Assembly: GCA_000690595.2 (NCBI GenBank)
Contig: JHUT02000008.1
Span: forward strand, 114,247-178,246
Reading direction: 5' to 3'
Source of the DNA: Natrinema mahii
Lineage (GTDB): Archaea; Halobacteriota; Halobacteria; Halobacteriales; Natrialbaceae
Length of the DNA: 64,000 nt
A model generated the notes under the pieces. The model worked only from the letters and a program-made list of their open reading frames with translations. It did no database searches and was not told the origin of the DNA. The position numbers and the translations under genes were made by a program. Within the stretch, counting starts at the first letter, position 1. Every line of letters starts with the position of its first letter. Positions 15,975-23,807 of this stretch are shown here, piece by piece.

Positions 15975-16631
15975 ATGAGACTGAAGCCCTACCCGCAACG
16001 CGAAGGGAAGCGCGTGTGGTTGAGTGAAGACGAACTGCAGGCCGTGATCGACGAGGCGGAGGACAACCGCCAGATGATCGCGTTCCTGCTCGCCGGTCGA
16101 TGTGGACTGCGTCGTTGCGAAATCGTCCAGATAACGCCCGCCGATGTCGTCGAGACGCCGACCGGGACGCACCTGCGCGTCTGGGAGGACGTGGCGAAAC
16201 AGGAACACTACCGCGAGCCGCCGGTTCCCGACCAACTGGCGACGTACATCGACGCCCACACCGACGCCGCCGGGATCGCACCGGACGAGTCGATCGTCGA
16301 CGTGACCGCCAAGACGGTCTACCGCTGGGTGCAGCGAGCTGCCGAACGGCTCCAAGCCGAGAGCGGCGATCGCGGCTGGTCGTTCCTCGACGTCCACGAC
16401 CTGCGGCGAACTTGGGGGACGAACCTGCTCGAGCAGGGCGTACTGCCGTCGGTTGTGATGGACTGGGGCGGTTGGGAGGACTGGGAAACGTTCCGACGGC
16501 ACTACCTCGGCGAATTCTCGCCGGAGGCAATCCGACACGAACGAAGGAAAGTGAGTTATTTGGAAGAGTCAAGAAAGGAGGAAGAGAAATCTCATGTGGA
16601 TAGTCAGTCGATAGTTGGCAGGATTGATTAG
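15975..16631 (+). CDS. Second tyrosine recombinase (short, catalytic domain only)
   Basis: This 218-residue protein is a stand-alone catalytic domain with the family residues: R in GRCGLRRCEIVQ, H-x-x-R in VHDLRRTWGTNLL, W in WGGWEDWE and the likely nucleophile Y in RRHYLGEFSPEA. It lacks the N-terminal core-binding domain of the integrase at 22696. Short haloarchaeal recombinases starting MRLKPYP are common on plasmids and viruses (recalled). The last 25 codons turn abruptly AT-rich, suggesting that the 3' end was replaced at a recombination junction. Confidence 0.8.
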   Translation: MRLKPYPQREGKRVWLSEDELQAVIDEAEDNRQMIAFLLAGRCGLRRCEIVQITPADVVETPTGTHLRVWEDVAKQEHYREPPVPDQLATYIDAHTDAAGIAPDESIVDVTAKTVYRWVQRAAERLQAESGDRGWSFLDVHDLRRTWGTNLLEQGVLPSVVMDWGGWEDWETFRRHYLGEFSPEAIRHERRKVSYLEESRKEEEKSHVDSQSIVGRID

Positions 16632-16634
16632 ATC

Positions 16635-17345
16635 TTATTTCTCCCTGTTAGCTTCTTGACGATCTTCTGTTTCCTCAGAATAGAGCAGCGTAAGCCCTTG
16701 ACTTCGCAAGGAATCTATCCTGAAGGAGTCATCTGAACTTCCTCCGTCTATAGTATCAAAATATAATGTTATGTATGTAGCTACGACACCACTTATGATA
16801 CCTGTTCCTAGTGCCACATTGGCGCTCAATCCAGTAGGCGTCCATAATGCGAGAAAGAACCCTACCGTTGACATCCATACTCCCAAGAACAGAGAGGCCA
16901 GAGTTAGCCGAAACCGGCCTTTCTTCTCTTCAATTGTTTTCTTATTGTGCTTTATTGACTCCACATATCCTCCAACGACAGTTGATCGGTATTCATCTAT
17001 ATCCGGTTGCTTCTCTTTAATTCTGTCACCAATTTCTGTTTGAGGGCCAGTCGCAAATGCAGAACTTTGGTAACTTCGAATACCTAACCCAAAGGATCCT
17101 ATAAAACACAATATGCTTATAGATAAACTCAACTGTACATGAACGCTTTGTAGAGCCTGGACCTCTCTCCCACCACTTGTCAAATATGATAATACTGCGA
17201 CTCCAGTACCAGAAATAATACCAGTAACACGCATGGTCCGCCAGATTTTATCATCAAAATTACCTATTGATTTCGTCTGTAAATTTATCACCTCTTTATA
17301 TCGATTGCTCAAGTCCTCTCGAGGTGCTAGATCGTCGTCAGCCAT
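16635..17345 (-). CDS. Four-helix membrane protein, third gene of a cargo operon (candidate effector)
   Basis: This 236-residue protein has two helical hairpins in the membrane: about 38-58 and 70-92, then 148-172 and 176-198. They are separated by a charged cytoplasmic stretch containing YVESIKHNKKTIEEKKGRFR. The overall layout recalls 2TM-type effectors of SLATT and Pycsar defence systems; this is a resemblance of architecture, not a demonstrated homology. It starts nine bases after the upstream stop, so it belongs with the 383-aa and 366-aa genes. Membrane depolarisation on activation would be the expected role if the guess is right. Confidence 0.6.
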   Translation of the reverse strand: MADDDLAPREDLSNRYKEVINLQTKSIGNFDDKIWRTMRVTGIISGTGVAVLSYLTSGGREVQALQSVHVQLSLSISILCFIGSFGLGIRSYQSSAFATGPQTEIGDRIKEKQPDIDEYRSTVVGGYVESIKHNKKTIEEKKGRFRLTLASLFLGVWMSTVGFFLALWTPTGLSANVALGTGIISGVVATYITLYFDTIDGGSSDDSFRIDSLRSQGLTLLYSEETEDRQEANREK

Positions 17346-17354
17346 GCTTGAGAA

Positions 17355-18506
17355 TCAGTAGTCCATAACATCTGCCTCAGTAATCCCACTTAAATCGGCC
17401 TTGCCATAGTTATCAGAAGAGATCATATCTGCTATATCTTTGAGGCTGTTCCCAACTTTTGTTTCGCAGTGCCAACTGGCGAGAAGATATGCCAAGTCTT
17501 CAATATCGCTTCGCTCACTAGCCGCATCTTTATGCTCCCTTCTCTTTTCGATCAGGTTTGAATATTTAACACGGAACTCATCATCGCTGACTTGAACTGC
17601 TCGTTTAGCTACTGCTATATACTTTAATGCGTCCTCGATATTGTCCTCAGTAATGGTTGCTCCGGGAACATACTTATTGCAAATATCATTCTGTAATTTT
17701 GAGCATGACACCTTCTTTGGGATCGTCTTTTTTGGATCCCCCTTTCTCCAGATCTCCCATTCATCATCACTCAGTTTATCCTTAATGACGGTGTCCCATA
17801 GCCTACAGGCTAAATATAATTCAGAGATAGGCCGATTAGTGAACACACCTGTTGCTTTGAGCTCAGAAAAGTTCTCGTCTAGAGGAATTTGTATATTTTC
17901 GAATGTCCCCCCTTTGATAGAGAGTTTGCGACTAATACTCCCTGAATTTGGCAGTACGTCGTCGCGGAAATTAAGATCTGGGTGGGGGACTCGTTTAAAA
18001 CGATATTTGGACTCGTCTTCTTCCAGATAGTCGAATTCTAATACAACGATATTCCCATCCAAGGACAGCTCATCTTCTTCTATTTTCTCCTCTAGTTTGT
18101 GGGCTAGCGTTTGAGAGTGGCTGGAATTAACAAGAATGCAAATATCATATTCTTTTGGTTCTACCATTCGACCGTCTCTTCGCTCAAATTTCAAATCATC
18201 ATCGAGAGCTTTTATCTTCTGTACTTCTTTTTCGAAAAGTGCAGGTGATTTAGCTATCCCGGACCGGTGATATGTGACAAAGGCGACACCATACCTCTGG
18301 TCAAAGTACATAGTAAAGTTGGGGTTCATCCAACCATCGTCTTGAGTCTTATATGAGGGGAACCTATCGAAGTTGAAATTTTGGAAATGGCGCTGATACG
18401 CTCGTGAAAAAGACTCCCAGCAGGTGACAATATCAACGTTCCTATCATACAGTGAGAATTCTTCCACTGCATCTTTTGTACATTTCAGGAAACGTTGTTC
18501 AGACAT
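17355..18506 (-). CDS. Unrecognised 383-aa protein, second gene of a cargo operon
   Basis: The N-terminal part (YDRNVDIVTCWESFSRAYQR, then NPNFTMYFDQRYGVAFVTYH) has the rhythm of a PD-(D/E)XK nuclease core, but the usual Asp is Asn and the E-x-K is replaced by V-T-Y, so it would be inactive. A second block (YDICILVNSSHSQTLAHKLE, GNIVVLEFDYLEEDESKY) looks like an alpha/beta sensor fold. The C terminus is helical (SDIEDLAYLLASWHCETKVG). It starts six bases after the upstream gene. No family recognised; it is a candidate sensor or adaptor. Confidence 0.6.
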   Translation of the reverse strand: MSEQRFLKCTKDAVEEFSLYDRNVDIVTCWESFSRAYQRHFQNFNFDRFPSYKTQDDGWMNPNFTMYFDQRYGVAFVTYHRSGIAKSPALFEKEVQKIKALDDDLKFERRDGRMVEPKEYDICILVNSSHSQTLAHKLEEKIEEDELSLDGNIVVLEFDYLEEDESKYRFKRVPHPDLNFRDDVLPNSGSISRKLSIKGGTFENIQIPLDENFSELKATGVFTNRPISELYLACRLWDTVIKDKLSDDEWEIWRKGDPKKTIPKKVSCSKLQNDICNKYVPGATITEDNIEDALKYIAVAKRAVQVSDDEFRVKYSNLIEKRREHKDAASERSDIEDLAYLLASWHCETKVGNSLKDIADMISSDNYGKADLSGITEADVMDY

Positions 18507-18512
18507 ACTAAC

Positions 18513-19613
18513 TCACCCACTAAAGAAGTCATCAAACTCCGGTTCTTCCGACTCTGCCTCAGAAACTTCCCCTTCGTGGAAGTGAGAGTTTATTCGTTCA
18601 CATATCCGTGATAGAGATCCTTTTGATGCTTCAAAACCCGGAATAATGGATATCTTCTGGTCAGAATTTATGAATACATCTGCAGTTGTACCGTCCTCAA
18701 AATCCAAGACAGAAGCGTGCATATACGGGTTTTTATGATATACGGTCAGTGAGGACGAACTCATATTCCGCAAGGCGTCTATCAGCTCATAATTCGCCTC
18801 TTTTCCACGGATTGTTCCTGGCTCGTATGTTATTTCTAACCGGTTCGCTTCTCGAGAACCGTATTCTCTGGACTTATTCTCGAAAATGCTCCCTTTTTCT
18901 ACTAATGCCTCCCCAGCAATTTCTAATAGATAGTCAAAGTAGATGTCGCTCGACCCTTTGCTATATCTCGTGTCTCCCTGTCTTGATAGGAAGCCGGAGA
19001 AAGACGTCCTTCCATCCAGCATGAATTTGACTTTGTCTACAAAATAGTCTCCTTCGTCCACTTTTTTAGAGTTAAATAGATTATAATATGGCTCTTTCAG
19101 ATACAGAATATCTGTTTTAGAGCTAGGGGATTTAATGACTGCTTCTTCAACTATGATATCTCCGCTGATTTGGTCATCTAATACATCAAATACCCCACGG
19201 AGTTCGGCAGTTGTCAAATAAGATGTGGATATCTTAGGAATTCTATTAATGTATCCTCTCACGCATTTCTCATATATCTCTGCTTCACAAATCGACAATG
19301 CTGTATAGACAGAGTCTTGAGCGTGAGAAATTACGTATACTTCCCCCTCAAAAATATGGTGTCCGTCTTCGTATTTTGAATGTTCAACCTGTCGAGATAT
19401 ATCTAGTCGTATAAACTCCTCTTTGGACTTCAGATCGACAGTGAAATCCTTGAGATCGTATTCCGCGAAAACAGATTCTGGATCATCATCACACAAAAAC
19501 GTGATTCCACGAGTGGGTTCGCTTTCATCCTGTTTGATATTCTGCTGGACATAGAGATCTAACTGCTCTTGGGTTTGTAAGTCACCAAAGTCCAGCAGTC
19601 CAGTTTGTCCCAT
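18513..19613 (-). CDS. Unrecognised 366-aa protein, first gene of a cargo operon
   Basis: This soluble acidic protein has mixed strands and helices (GHHIFEGEVYVISHAQDSVY, YLLEIAGEALVEKGSIFENK) and a compact C-terminal strand-rich module (SLTVYHKNPYMHASVLDFED, VFINSDQKISIIPGF). The end is acidic and ends EFDDFFSG. It begins a three-gene leftward operon with spacings of six and nine bases. AT-rich and flanked by a recombinase and regulators, it is cargo rather than virion. No family recognised. Confidence 0.6.
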   Translation of the reverse strand: MGQTGLLDFGDLQTQEQLDLYVQQNIKQDESEPTRGITFLCDDDPESVFAEYDLKDFTVDLKSKEEFIRLDISRQVEHSKYEDGHHIFEGEVYVISHAQDSVYTALSICEAEIYEKCVRGYINRIPKISTSYLTTAELRGVFDVLDDQISGDIIVEEAVIKSPSSKTDILYLKEPYYNLFNSKKVDEGDYFVDKVKFMLDGRTSFSGFLSRQGDTRYSKGSSDIYFDYLLEIAGEALVEKGSIFENKSREYGSREANRLEITYEPGTIRGKEANYELIDALRNMSSSSLTVYHKNPYMHASVLDFEDGTTADVFINSDQKISIIPGFEASKGSLSRICERINSHFHEGEVSEAESEEPEFDDFFSG

Positions 19614-19743
19614 CTTAGATAACTCCTATTTCTACTTTCGGGTCTTGTCGTTGCTTTGCGGCCCAGACATATTATATGTAACTATCTTAGAATTCCGGGT
19701 ATCTGTATAATACGTGTGAGTGAAAGGACAGGTGCGCTAAGAA

Positions 19744-20034
19744 TTAACGATGAAGTACTTGAGATGACGGATCTGGCCGATTTTCGACATCGAGTTCTCC
19801 GTCGAGGTATCCCTGCCCTTCGCATGTGATTTCGTACATATGACTGTCCTCGAAGATCGGTGCAACCAGCCCTACCTGAGAAAGGAGCTGGCATCGTTCC
19901 TCAACCCGCCCGCGTGACGCAGTGAGTTTGACAGCTTGAGACATATGCCGCGGTGTCGACCAGGGATCCTCGGAGAGATGCTCGAGAATCCGTTCATCAA
20001 GCGTACACATCCAGCGAGCGGGCTTTCGGCTCAT
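19744..20034 (-). CDS. phiH1-repressor-like winged-helix protein (second of tandem pair)
   Basis: This 96-residue protein begins MSRKPARWMCTLDERILEHL and has a winged helix (PRHMSQAVKLTASRGRVEERCQLL, then GLVAPIFEDSHMYEITCEGQGYLDGELD). This is the build of haloarchaeal PhiH1-type repressors, where the W-M-x-x-x-D-x-R-I-L-E start is typical (recalled). It overlaps the end of its paralogue at 20034. It may repress viral lytic functions or the adjacent cargo operon. Confidence 0.7.
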   Translation of the reverse strand: MSRKPARWMCTLDERILEHLSEDPWSTPRHMSQAVKLTASRGRVEERCQLLSQVGLVAPIFEDSHMYEITCEGQGYLDGELDVENRPDPSSQVLHR

Positions 20035-20345
20035 TAGGGTTGAGTGGTTCCACTGGCGCTCGGTCCGTCTCTCGAACTGCCGCCGTTGAGGTAGGTCTCA
20101 TTTTCGGCGTCGTACTCCTCGTCGAGGTATGCTTCGCCCCGCTCGGTGATCGTGTAGACTCCGTTTCCGAGGGGGGTGAGGAGACCATGTTCTGCAAGTT
20201 TCTTACATCTCCGAGATACCGATGATTGAGAGATTCTAATCCCATCTCGTTCAGTGAGATCCCCTACTCGCCCTGCATCCTCGTCTCGAACGATCTCCAA
20301 TATACGGTCATCCCAGATAGTCATCCATGTCCCAGATTGCCTCAT
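20034..20345 (-). CDS. phiH1-repressor-like winged-helix protein (first of tandem pair)
   Basis: The 103-residue product begins MRQSGTWMTIWDDRILEIVR and has an HTH (ISQSSVSRRCKKLAEHGLLT) and a wing (GNGVYTITERGEAYLDEEYD), the same plan as the gene that follows and overlaps it. Divergent from the rightward operon at 20556 across 210 bp that contain several inverted repeats, it is well placed to regulate integrase and replication genes. The duplicate pair may form heterodimers (inference). Confidence 0.72.
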   Translation of the reverse strand: MRQSGTWMTIWDDRILEIVRDEDAGRVGDLTERDGIRISQSSVSRRCKKLAEHGLLTPLGNGVYTITERGEAYLDEEYDAENETYLNGGSSRDGPSASGTTQP

Positions 20346-20425
20346 TATGATCCAAAACGGTATCTGTGGCCCTAATAGTCCGGAATATACTGGTGAAAAC
20401 AGAATTAGTCACCTATAGCTAACCG

Positions 20426-20439
20426 TTGCATTTATGCAA
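20426..20439. promoter_or_regulatory. TTGCAT-TT-ATGCAA inverted repeat
   Basis: A compact 6-2-6 inverted repeat lies in the divergent region between the winged-helix pair and the rightward operon, inside a wider 8-bp inverted repeat (20376-20383 and 20442-20449). The same half-site bounds the candidate operator at 2212-2264. It is a likely binding site for a viral regulator. Confidence 0.45.
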
Positions 20440-20461
20440 GACCGGACTAACAGTGGCTGTA

Positions 20462-20545
20462 CGGAGCTACCAAATCGGCTGAAGATGACTCTTGTTGGTA
20501 TGTGAGACCGGGCGGCGCTGCAACGCCGCCCAGAAGGTAGCTCCG
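20462..20545. other. 84-bp structured element upstream of the rightward operon
   Basis: A perfect 10-bp outer stem (20462-20471 with 20536-20545) encloses a perfect 8-bp GC hairpin (20510-20517 with 20524-20531, six-base loop) and about 38 unpaired bases. It ends ten bases before the ATG at 20556. It could be a structured leader, a small RNA or a replication origin; the sequence alone does not decide. No known riboswitch consensus recognised. Confidence 0.5.
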
Positions 20546-20555
20546 GTGATCCGGA

Positions 20556-21368
20556 ATGAATCTCGGAACTTCCGTGGGGCATACACCCCACGCACGGCAA
20601 GAGGCATCACCAGCCAAAAGGTCTGACGCTCGCTGCGCCTGCGGCGCTCGAGCGGATGGCTACGACATCAGCAGCGACAAACCCGTTTGCCGCTCCTGCG
20701 CGCCGTTCCGAGCTGACGGCGGCCTGACCGCGGAATCACCCGAGGCACGACGCCAAGCGGACGCGACGACAGTCGCCGACAAGCTGCCGACGCCCGAGGA
20801 TCCCGGTTCGATCCAACTCCCGCACTCGTTCTTGGTCACAGCGTCGGGCCCGGTGACTCGCATCTCCGAGCGGAGCGACGCCACGATCGAGAAGCGGCCG
20901 GTCACCGTTTCGGTCGAGTACCGACTCGAGACACTGGCGGAGTTCGTCGACTTCTGGAAGCTCCGCGACCGCCGGCGCTGGAAGCCTGCCGCGGTCGAGA
21001 CGCTGCTCGGAAACGAAGACCTCGAGACGAGCTACGAACTCACTCGGAGCCATATCGAGGACTGGGATGTCGTCGCCGACGGCCGCGTCGAAGCGTTCGC
21101 CGGCCTCGGCCAGTTGATGGTCGACTACGACGGGGATCCAGAAGACACCGGCCTCCCGAAGACGATCATCGATCGGCTCTATCTCGCTGGCGAAGATGAC
21201 CGCGCCGTCAACGGGATCGTGATCGAGTTCGCTCGAGATCTCCGCTCGTCGGATCTCTGGGGAACGGGCGTCGACTTGGCGTACATCAACGCGAAGCACG
21301 CCCAGCACGAGGACATCGAGGGCGACCTCAAGCGCGTTCTCGAGGACCTGCAGGAGGGATCGGTATGA
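20556..21368 (+). CDS. Zinc-ribbon protein heading the integrase operon
   Basis: Of 270 residues, the N-terminal zinc ribbon spans about 27-48 (CACGARADGYDISSDKPVCR and SC). A strand-rich middle (PVTVSVEYRLETLAEFVDFW) and an acidic helical C terminus follow, ending HEDIEGDLKRVLEDLQEG. It overlaps the next gene by four bases and starts the tightly coupled operon that ends with the integrase. Position suggests a role in replication or its control; no initiator motif (HUH, helicase, primase) is visible, so function is open. Confidence 0.6.
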   Translation: MNLGTSVGHTPHARQEASPAKRSDARCACGARADGYDISSDKPVCRSCAPFRADGGLTAESPEARRQADATTVADKLPTPEDPGSIQLPHSFLVTASGPVTRISERSDATIEKRPVTVSVEYRLETLAEFVDFWKLRDRRRWKPAAVETLLGNEDLETSYELTRSHIEDWDVVADGRVEAFAGLGQLMVDYDGDPEDTGLPKTIIDRLYLAGEDDRAVNGIVIEFARDLRSSDLWGTGVDLAYINAKHAQHEDIEGDLKRVLEDLQEGSV

Positions 21369-21574
21369 CGGTCGCACCCGAGACGATTTCCTGTGCGACC
21401 TGTGGTGAGACTGCCCAGCGAGCAGCCTGGGGCCGGACGGACGCAGTCTGCTACCGCTGTACCGAGTGTCATGCCGGCGGGCATATCGTTCACACCGACG
21501 ACGGCAGAGAACTCCGACGAGGCGGTGTCTTCCGCCGGCTCAGCAACTTCGCCACACGGAGGGTCAGCGCATGA
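21365..21574 (+). CDS. Small zinc-finger protein (69 aa)
   Basis: Two cysteine pairs are visible (SCATCGETAQ and VCYRCTECHAGGHIVH), with a basic C terminus (RRGGVFRRLSNFATRRV). It overlaps both neighbours by ATGA. A short zinc ribbon plus basic tail points to nucleic-acid binding, perhaps DNA replication or recombination control. No specific family recognised. Confidence 0.6.
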   Translation: MTVAPETISCATCGETAQRAAWGRTDAVCYRCTECHAGGHIVHTDDGRELRRGGVFRRLSNFATRRVSA

Positions 21575-21816
21575 GCGAGGACGACGCAATCTCGATCACG
21601 ACTGAGCTCACGCGCGGGACGTCGACCGACGATCGCGACAAGATCCGTGCCGAGGTGAGCGCCGAGTCCGTCGACGAACTCGACGCCAAACTCGAGCGAG
21701 TTCGCCGGCAGCTCGAGGACTGGGCCGACGAGGTCCGAAACATCCAGCCGGAGAACTCTCGAGGCCGTCGTCAACTCGCCGATGATCAGTCTGAACTCGG
21801 GGAGGTCGAAGCATGA
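21571..21816 (+). CDS. Small helical protein (81 aa)
   Basis: The ATG at 21571 overlaps the previous stop by ATGA; the frame open further upstream is rejected because it overlaps the zinc protein. The product is acidic and helical (AKLERVRRQLEDWADEVRNI), probably a short coiled coil, so a dimerising accessory protein is likely. Its stop overlaps the next ATG. No family recognised. Confidence 0.55.
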   Translation: MSEDDAISITTELTRGTSTDDRDKIRAEVSAESVDELDAKLERVRRQLEDWADEVRNIQPENSRGRRQLADDQSELGEVEA

Positions 21817-21923
21817 GTGGTCAGAGTTCGACCCAGACTGACCGCTGTCGAGAGTGCGGTCGGAACCTCGGTGCCGGCTACCTCTGCGACGACTGCGATG
21901 CCGTGGAGGTACTCGAGTCATGA
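21813..21923 (+). CDS. Tiny double-CxxC zinc protein (36 aa)
   Basis: The product contains DRCRECGRNLGAGYLCDDCD, two C-x2-C knuckles 11 residues apart, a complete zinc ribbon in 36 residues. The start overlaps the previous stop as ATGA and the stop overlaps the next ATG as ATGA, so both couplings support real translation. Tiny zinc proteins of this kind recur in haloarchaeal viruses and plasmids; role unknown. Confidence 0.65.
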   Translation: MSGQSSTQTDRCRECGRNLGAGYLCDDCDAVEVLES

Positions 21924-22699
21924 TCCGTGATGAGTATCTGCGGCGTCTCGTCGACGCGGCTCACGTCGACCTGTATCTGTCCGCCGTTGACGGGGCTCGT
22001 ATCTACTGGCCATGGCGGATGCAGCCCGTCCACGAAGCGAGCGAACGCCATCGCAACGCCTGTGAGAGCTACGTCGTCGACTCATCGTTCAAAGACGAGT
22101 CGATCACCAACGAGGACGCACTCGATATGGCGTACGCGATGGACGCAGAGATGGTCGTTCTCGCCGATGTCTGGCATGAGAAGGACGAGACGGTTACCGC
22201 CATCCTCGAGGGTATCGAACTCTACGACGACCACTCCTACGAGGGGAAGGTGATCGCACCGCTCCAACCGCCACACGACGAGTGTTATCTCGAACTCGAG
22301 GGACAGGTCGACGTGTACGCTGTCGGCGGTGTGAAAGACGCTGGCGATGAAACGCGAATCGAGGCCGCACGGTGCGTTCGAGATGTCGCTGGTACCGACG
22401 TTCACCTGCACGGACTCGGCTACGGCGCAACGGATGCGATAGTCGAAGCGATCCGAGCGGATCCTGAACTGCTCGACTCGATCGACTACTCGACGCCGAT
22501 CCAAAGCGCCAACGGGACCGATGTCGCACCAGGAAAAGAGCGGATGTCGGTCGTCGCCGCACGCGCCGCCGCTCAACTCGTCGAGGATCTGCGGAAGTTC
22601 TCGCCCTACGCGGAACAACCGCAGCCGGAAGACCTTCGTGGTGAAGGACAGTCCGGTCTCGACGAAGTAGCCGTTCGAACCGACGGAGGTGACCGATGA
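21920..22699 (+). CDS. TGT/DpdA-like protein, candidate 7-deazaguanine DNA-modifying enzyme
   Basis: This 259-residue protein uses the coupled ATG at 21920. In order it has VVDSSFKDES, EMVVLADVWHEKDETV, GKVIAPLQPPHDE, VYAVGGVKDA, LHGLGYGATDAI and LLDSIDYSTPIQSANG. These follow the order and spacing of the tRNA-guanine transglycosylase TIM barrel (DSGGFQ-like, base-recognition acid, GxxQ, GG, GxG, and a nucleophile Asp before a Pro). Viral members of this superfamily (DpdA) insert preQ0-type bases into DNA using the host archaeosine precursor pathway (family knowledge). No tRNA-binding PUA domain is present, which favours DNA over tRNA as substrate. Catalytic residues are assigned by eye. Confidence 0.58.
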   Translation: MIRDEYLRRLVDAAHVDLYLSAVDGARIYWPWRMQPVHEASERHRNACESYVVDSSFKDESITNEDALDMAYAMDAEMVVLADVWHEKDETVTAILEGIELYDDHSYEGKVIAPLQPPHDECYLELEGQVDVYAVGGVKDAGDETRIEAARCVRDVAGTDVHLHGLGYGATDAIVEAIRADPELLDSIDYSTPIQSANGTDVAPGKERMSVVAARAAAQLVEDLRKFSPYAEQPQPEDLRGEGQSGLDEVAVRTDGGDR

Positions 22700-23703
22700 G
22701 CGACGACCTCGAGCCGATCTCACCACGCGAAGCGGTCGACCTCTACGTCTCGCACCGCGAACTCGAGGTGAGCGAGAAGACCCTCCAGAATCACAAGTAT
22801 CGGCTCGACGCCTTCGTCGAGTGGTGTGCGAAGGTCGGCATCGACAACCTCAACGATCTCACTGGTCGGCATCTCCACCAATACCGGGTGTGGCGACAGG
22901 AGGACGTGAACATTGTCACGCTCCGCGGGCAGCTCGCGACGCTCCGCGTCTTCCTCGAGTTCTGCGCGTCGATCGACGCCGTCGAACCGGGGATGCGCGA
23001 GCGGGTGAAACTGCCGGACGTCGACCGCGGCGAGGAGGCTCGCGACGAGATGCTCGACGCCGATCGCGCCCACAAGATCATCGGCTACCTCGAGCGGTAC
23101 AAGCGCGCGAGTCGGGACCACGTCATCATGGCGATCCTCTGGCACACGGGGATCCGCCTCGGGAGCCTGCGCGCGGTCGACCTTGAGGACTACGAGCCCG
23201 ACGAGCAGTGCTTCTGGTTGCGGCACCGGCCCGATACGGGCACGCCGCTCAAGAACCAGGAGCCGGCCGAGCGCGCGATCGCGCTCGACGACTACTACTG
23301 CGATGTCCTCGACGAGTACCTCCGCTTCCACCGCCACGATGTCGTGGACGAACACGGGCGCGAACCGCTCGTGACGAGCGACCAAGGCCGGTTGAGTTCC
23401 GGCCAGATCCGGTCGGAGGTGTACCGGCTCACGCAGCCCTGTATGATCGAGGAGTGTCCGCACGACCGCGATCCGGCGGACTGCGAAGCCACGGGATACG
23501 GGCACTACTACGACTGTCCGAGTAGCCTCTCGCCGCACACGATCAGACGCGGGGCGATCACCCACCAGCTCCGCGAGGACATTCCTGAGAAGATCGTCAG
23601 CGATCGGTGTGACGTGTCCTCGGAAGTCCTTGACCGCCACTACGACCGCCGTACAGACCGTGAGAAGATGGAACAGCGACGTGACTTCATCGAAGACCTA
23701 TAA
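22696..23703 (+). CDS. int: Provirus tyrosine integrase
   Basis: This 335-residue protein has an N-terminal SAM-like core-binding domain (residues 10-100, SEKTLQNHKYRLDAFVEWCA) and a C-terminal catalytic domain. Its family residues are R in WHTGIRLGSLRAVDL, H-x-x-R in SPHTIRRGAITHQL and Y in EVLDRHYDRRTD. It overlaps the DpdA-like gene by ATGA and ends 105 bp before the right attachment repeat in tRNA-Ala, so it is the enzyme that integrates and excises this provirus. A zinc-like insertion (CMIEECPHDRDPADCEATGY) before the HxxR motif is typical of haloarchaeal integrases. Confidence 0.92.
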   Translation: MSDDLEPISPREAVDLYVSHRELEVSEKTLQNHKYRLDAFVEWCAKVGIDNLNDLTGRHLHQYRVWRQEDVNIVTLRGQLATLRVFLEFCASIDAVEPGMRERVKLPDVDRGEEARDEMLDADRAHKIIGYLERYKRASRDHVIMAILWHTGIRLGSLRAVDLEDYEPDEQCFWLRHRPDTGTPLKNQEPAERAIALDDYYCDVLDEYLRFHRHDVVDEHGREPLVTSDQGRLSSGQIRSEVYRLTQPCMIEECPHDRDPADCEATGYGHYYDCPSSLSPHTIRRGAITHQLREDIPEKIVSDRCDVSSEVLDRHYDRRTDREKMEQRRDFIEDL

Positions 23704-23807
23704 CAGGACCATGACTCTCGAGCAAGCCGCTGTCAGCACTGTCGTATCGATAGCCGTCAAAACACCCTTAGGGAACGGAATTCGACAAGTAGAAGGCCTG
23801 AAACGCC

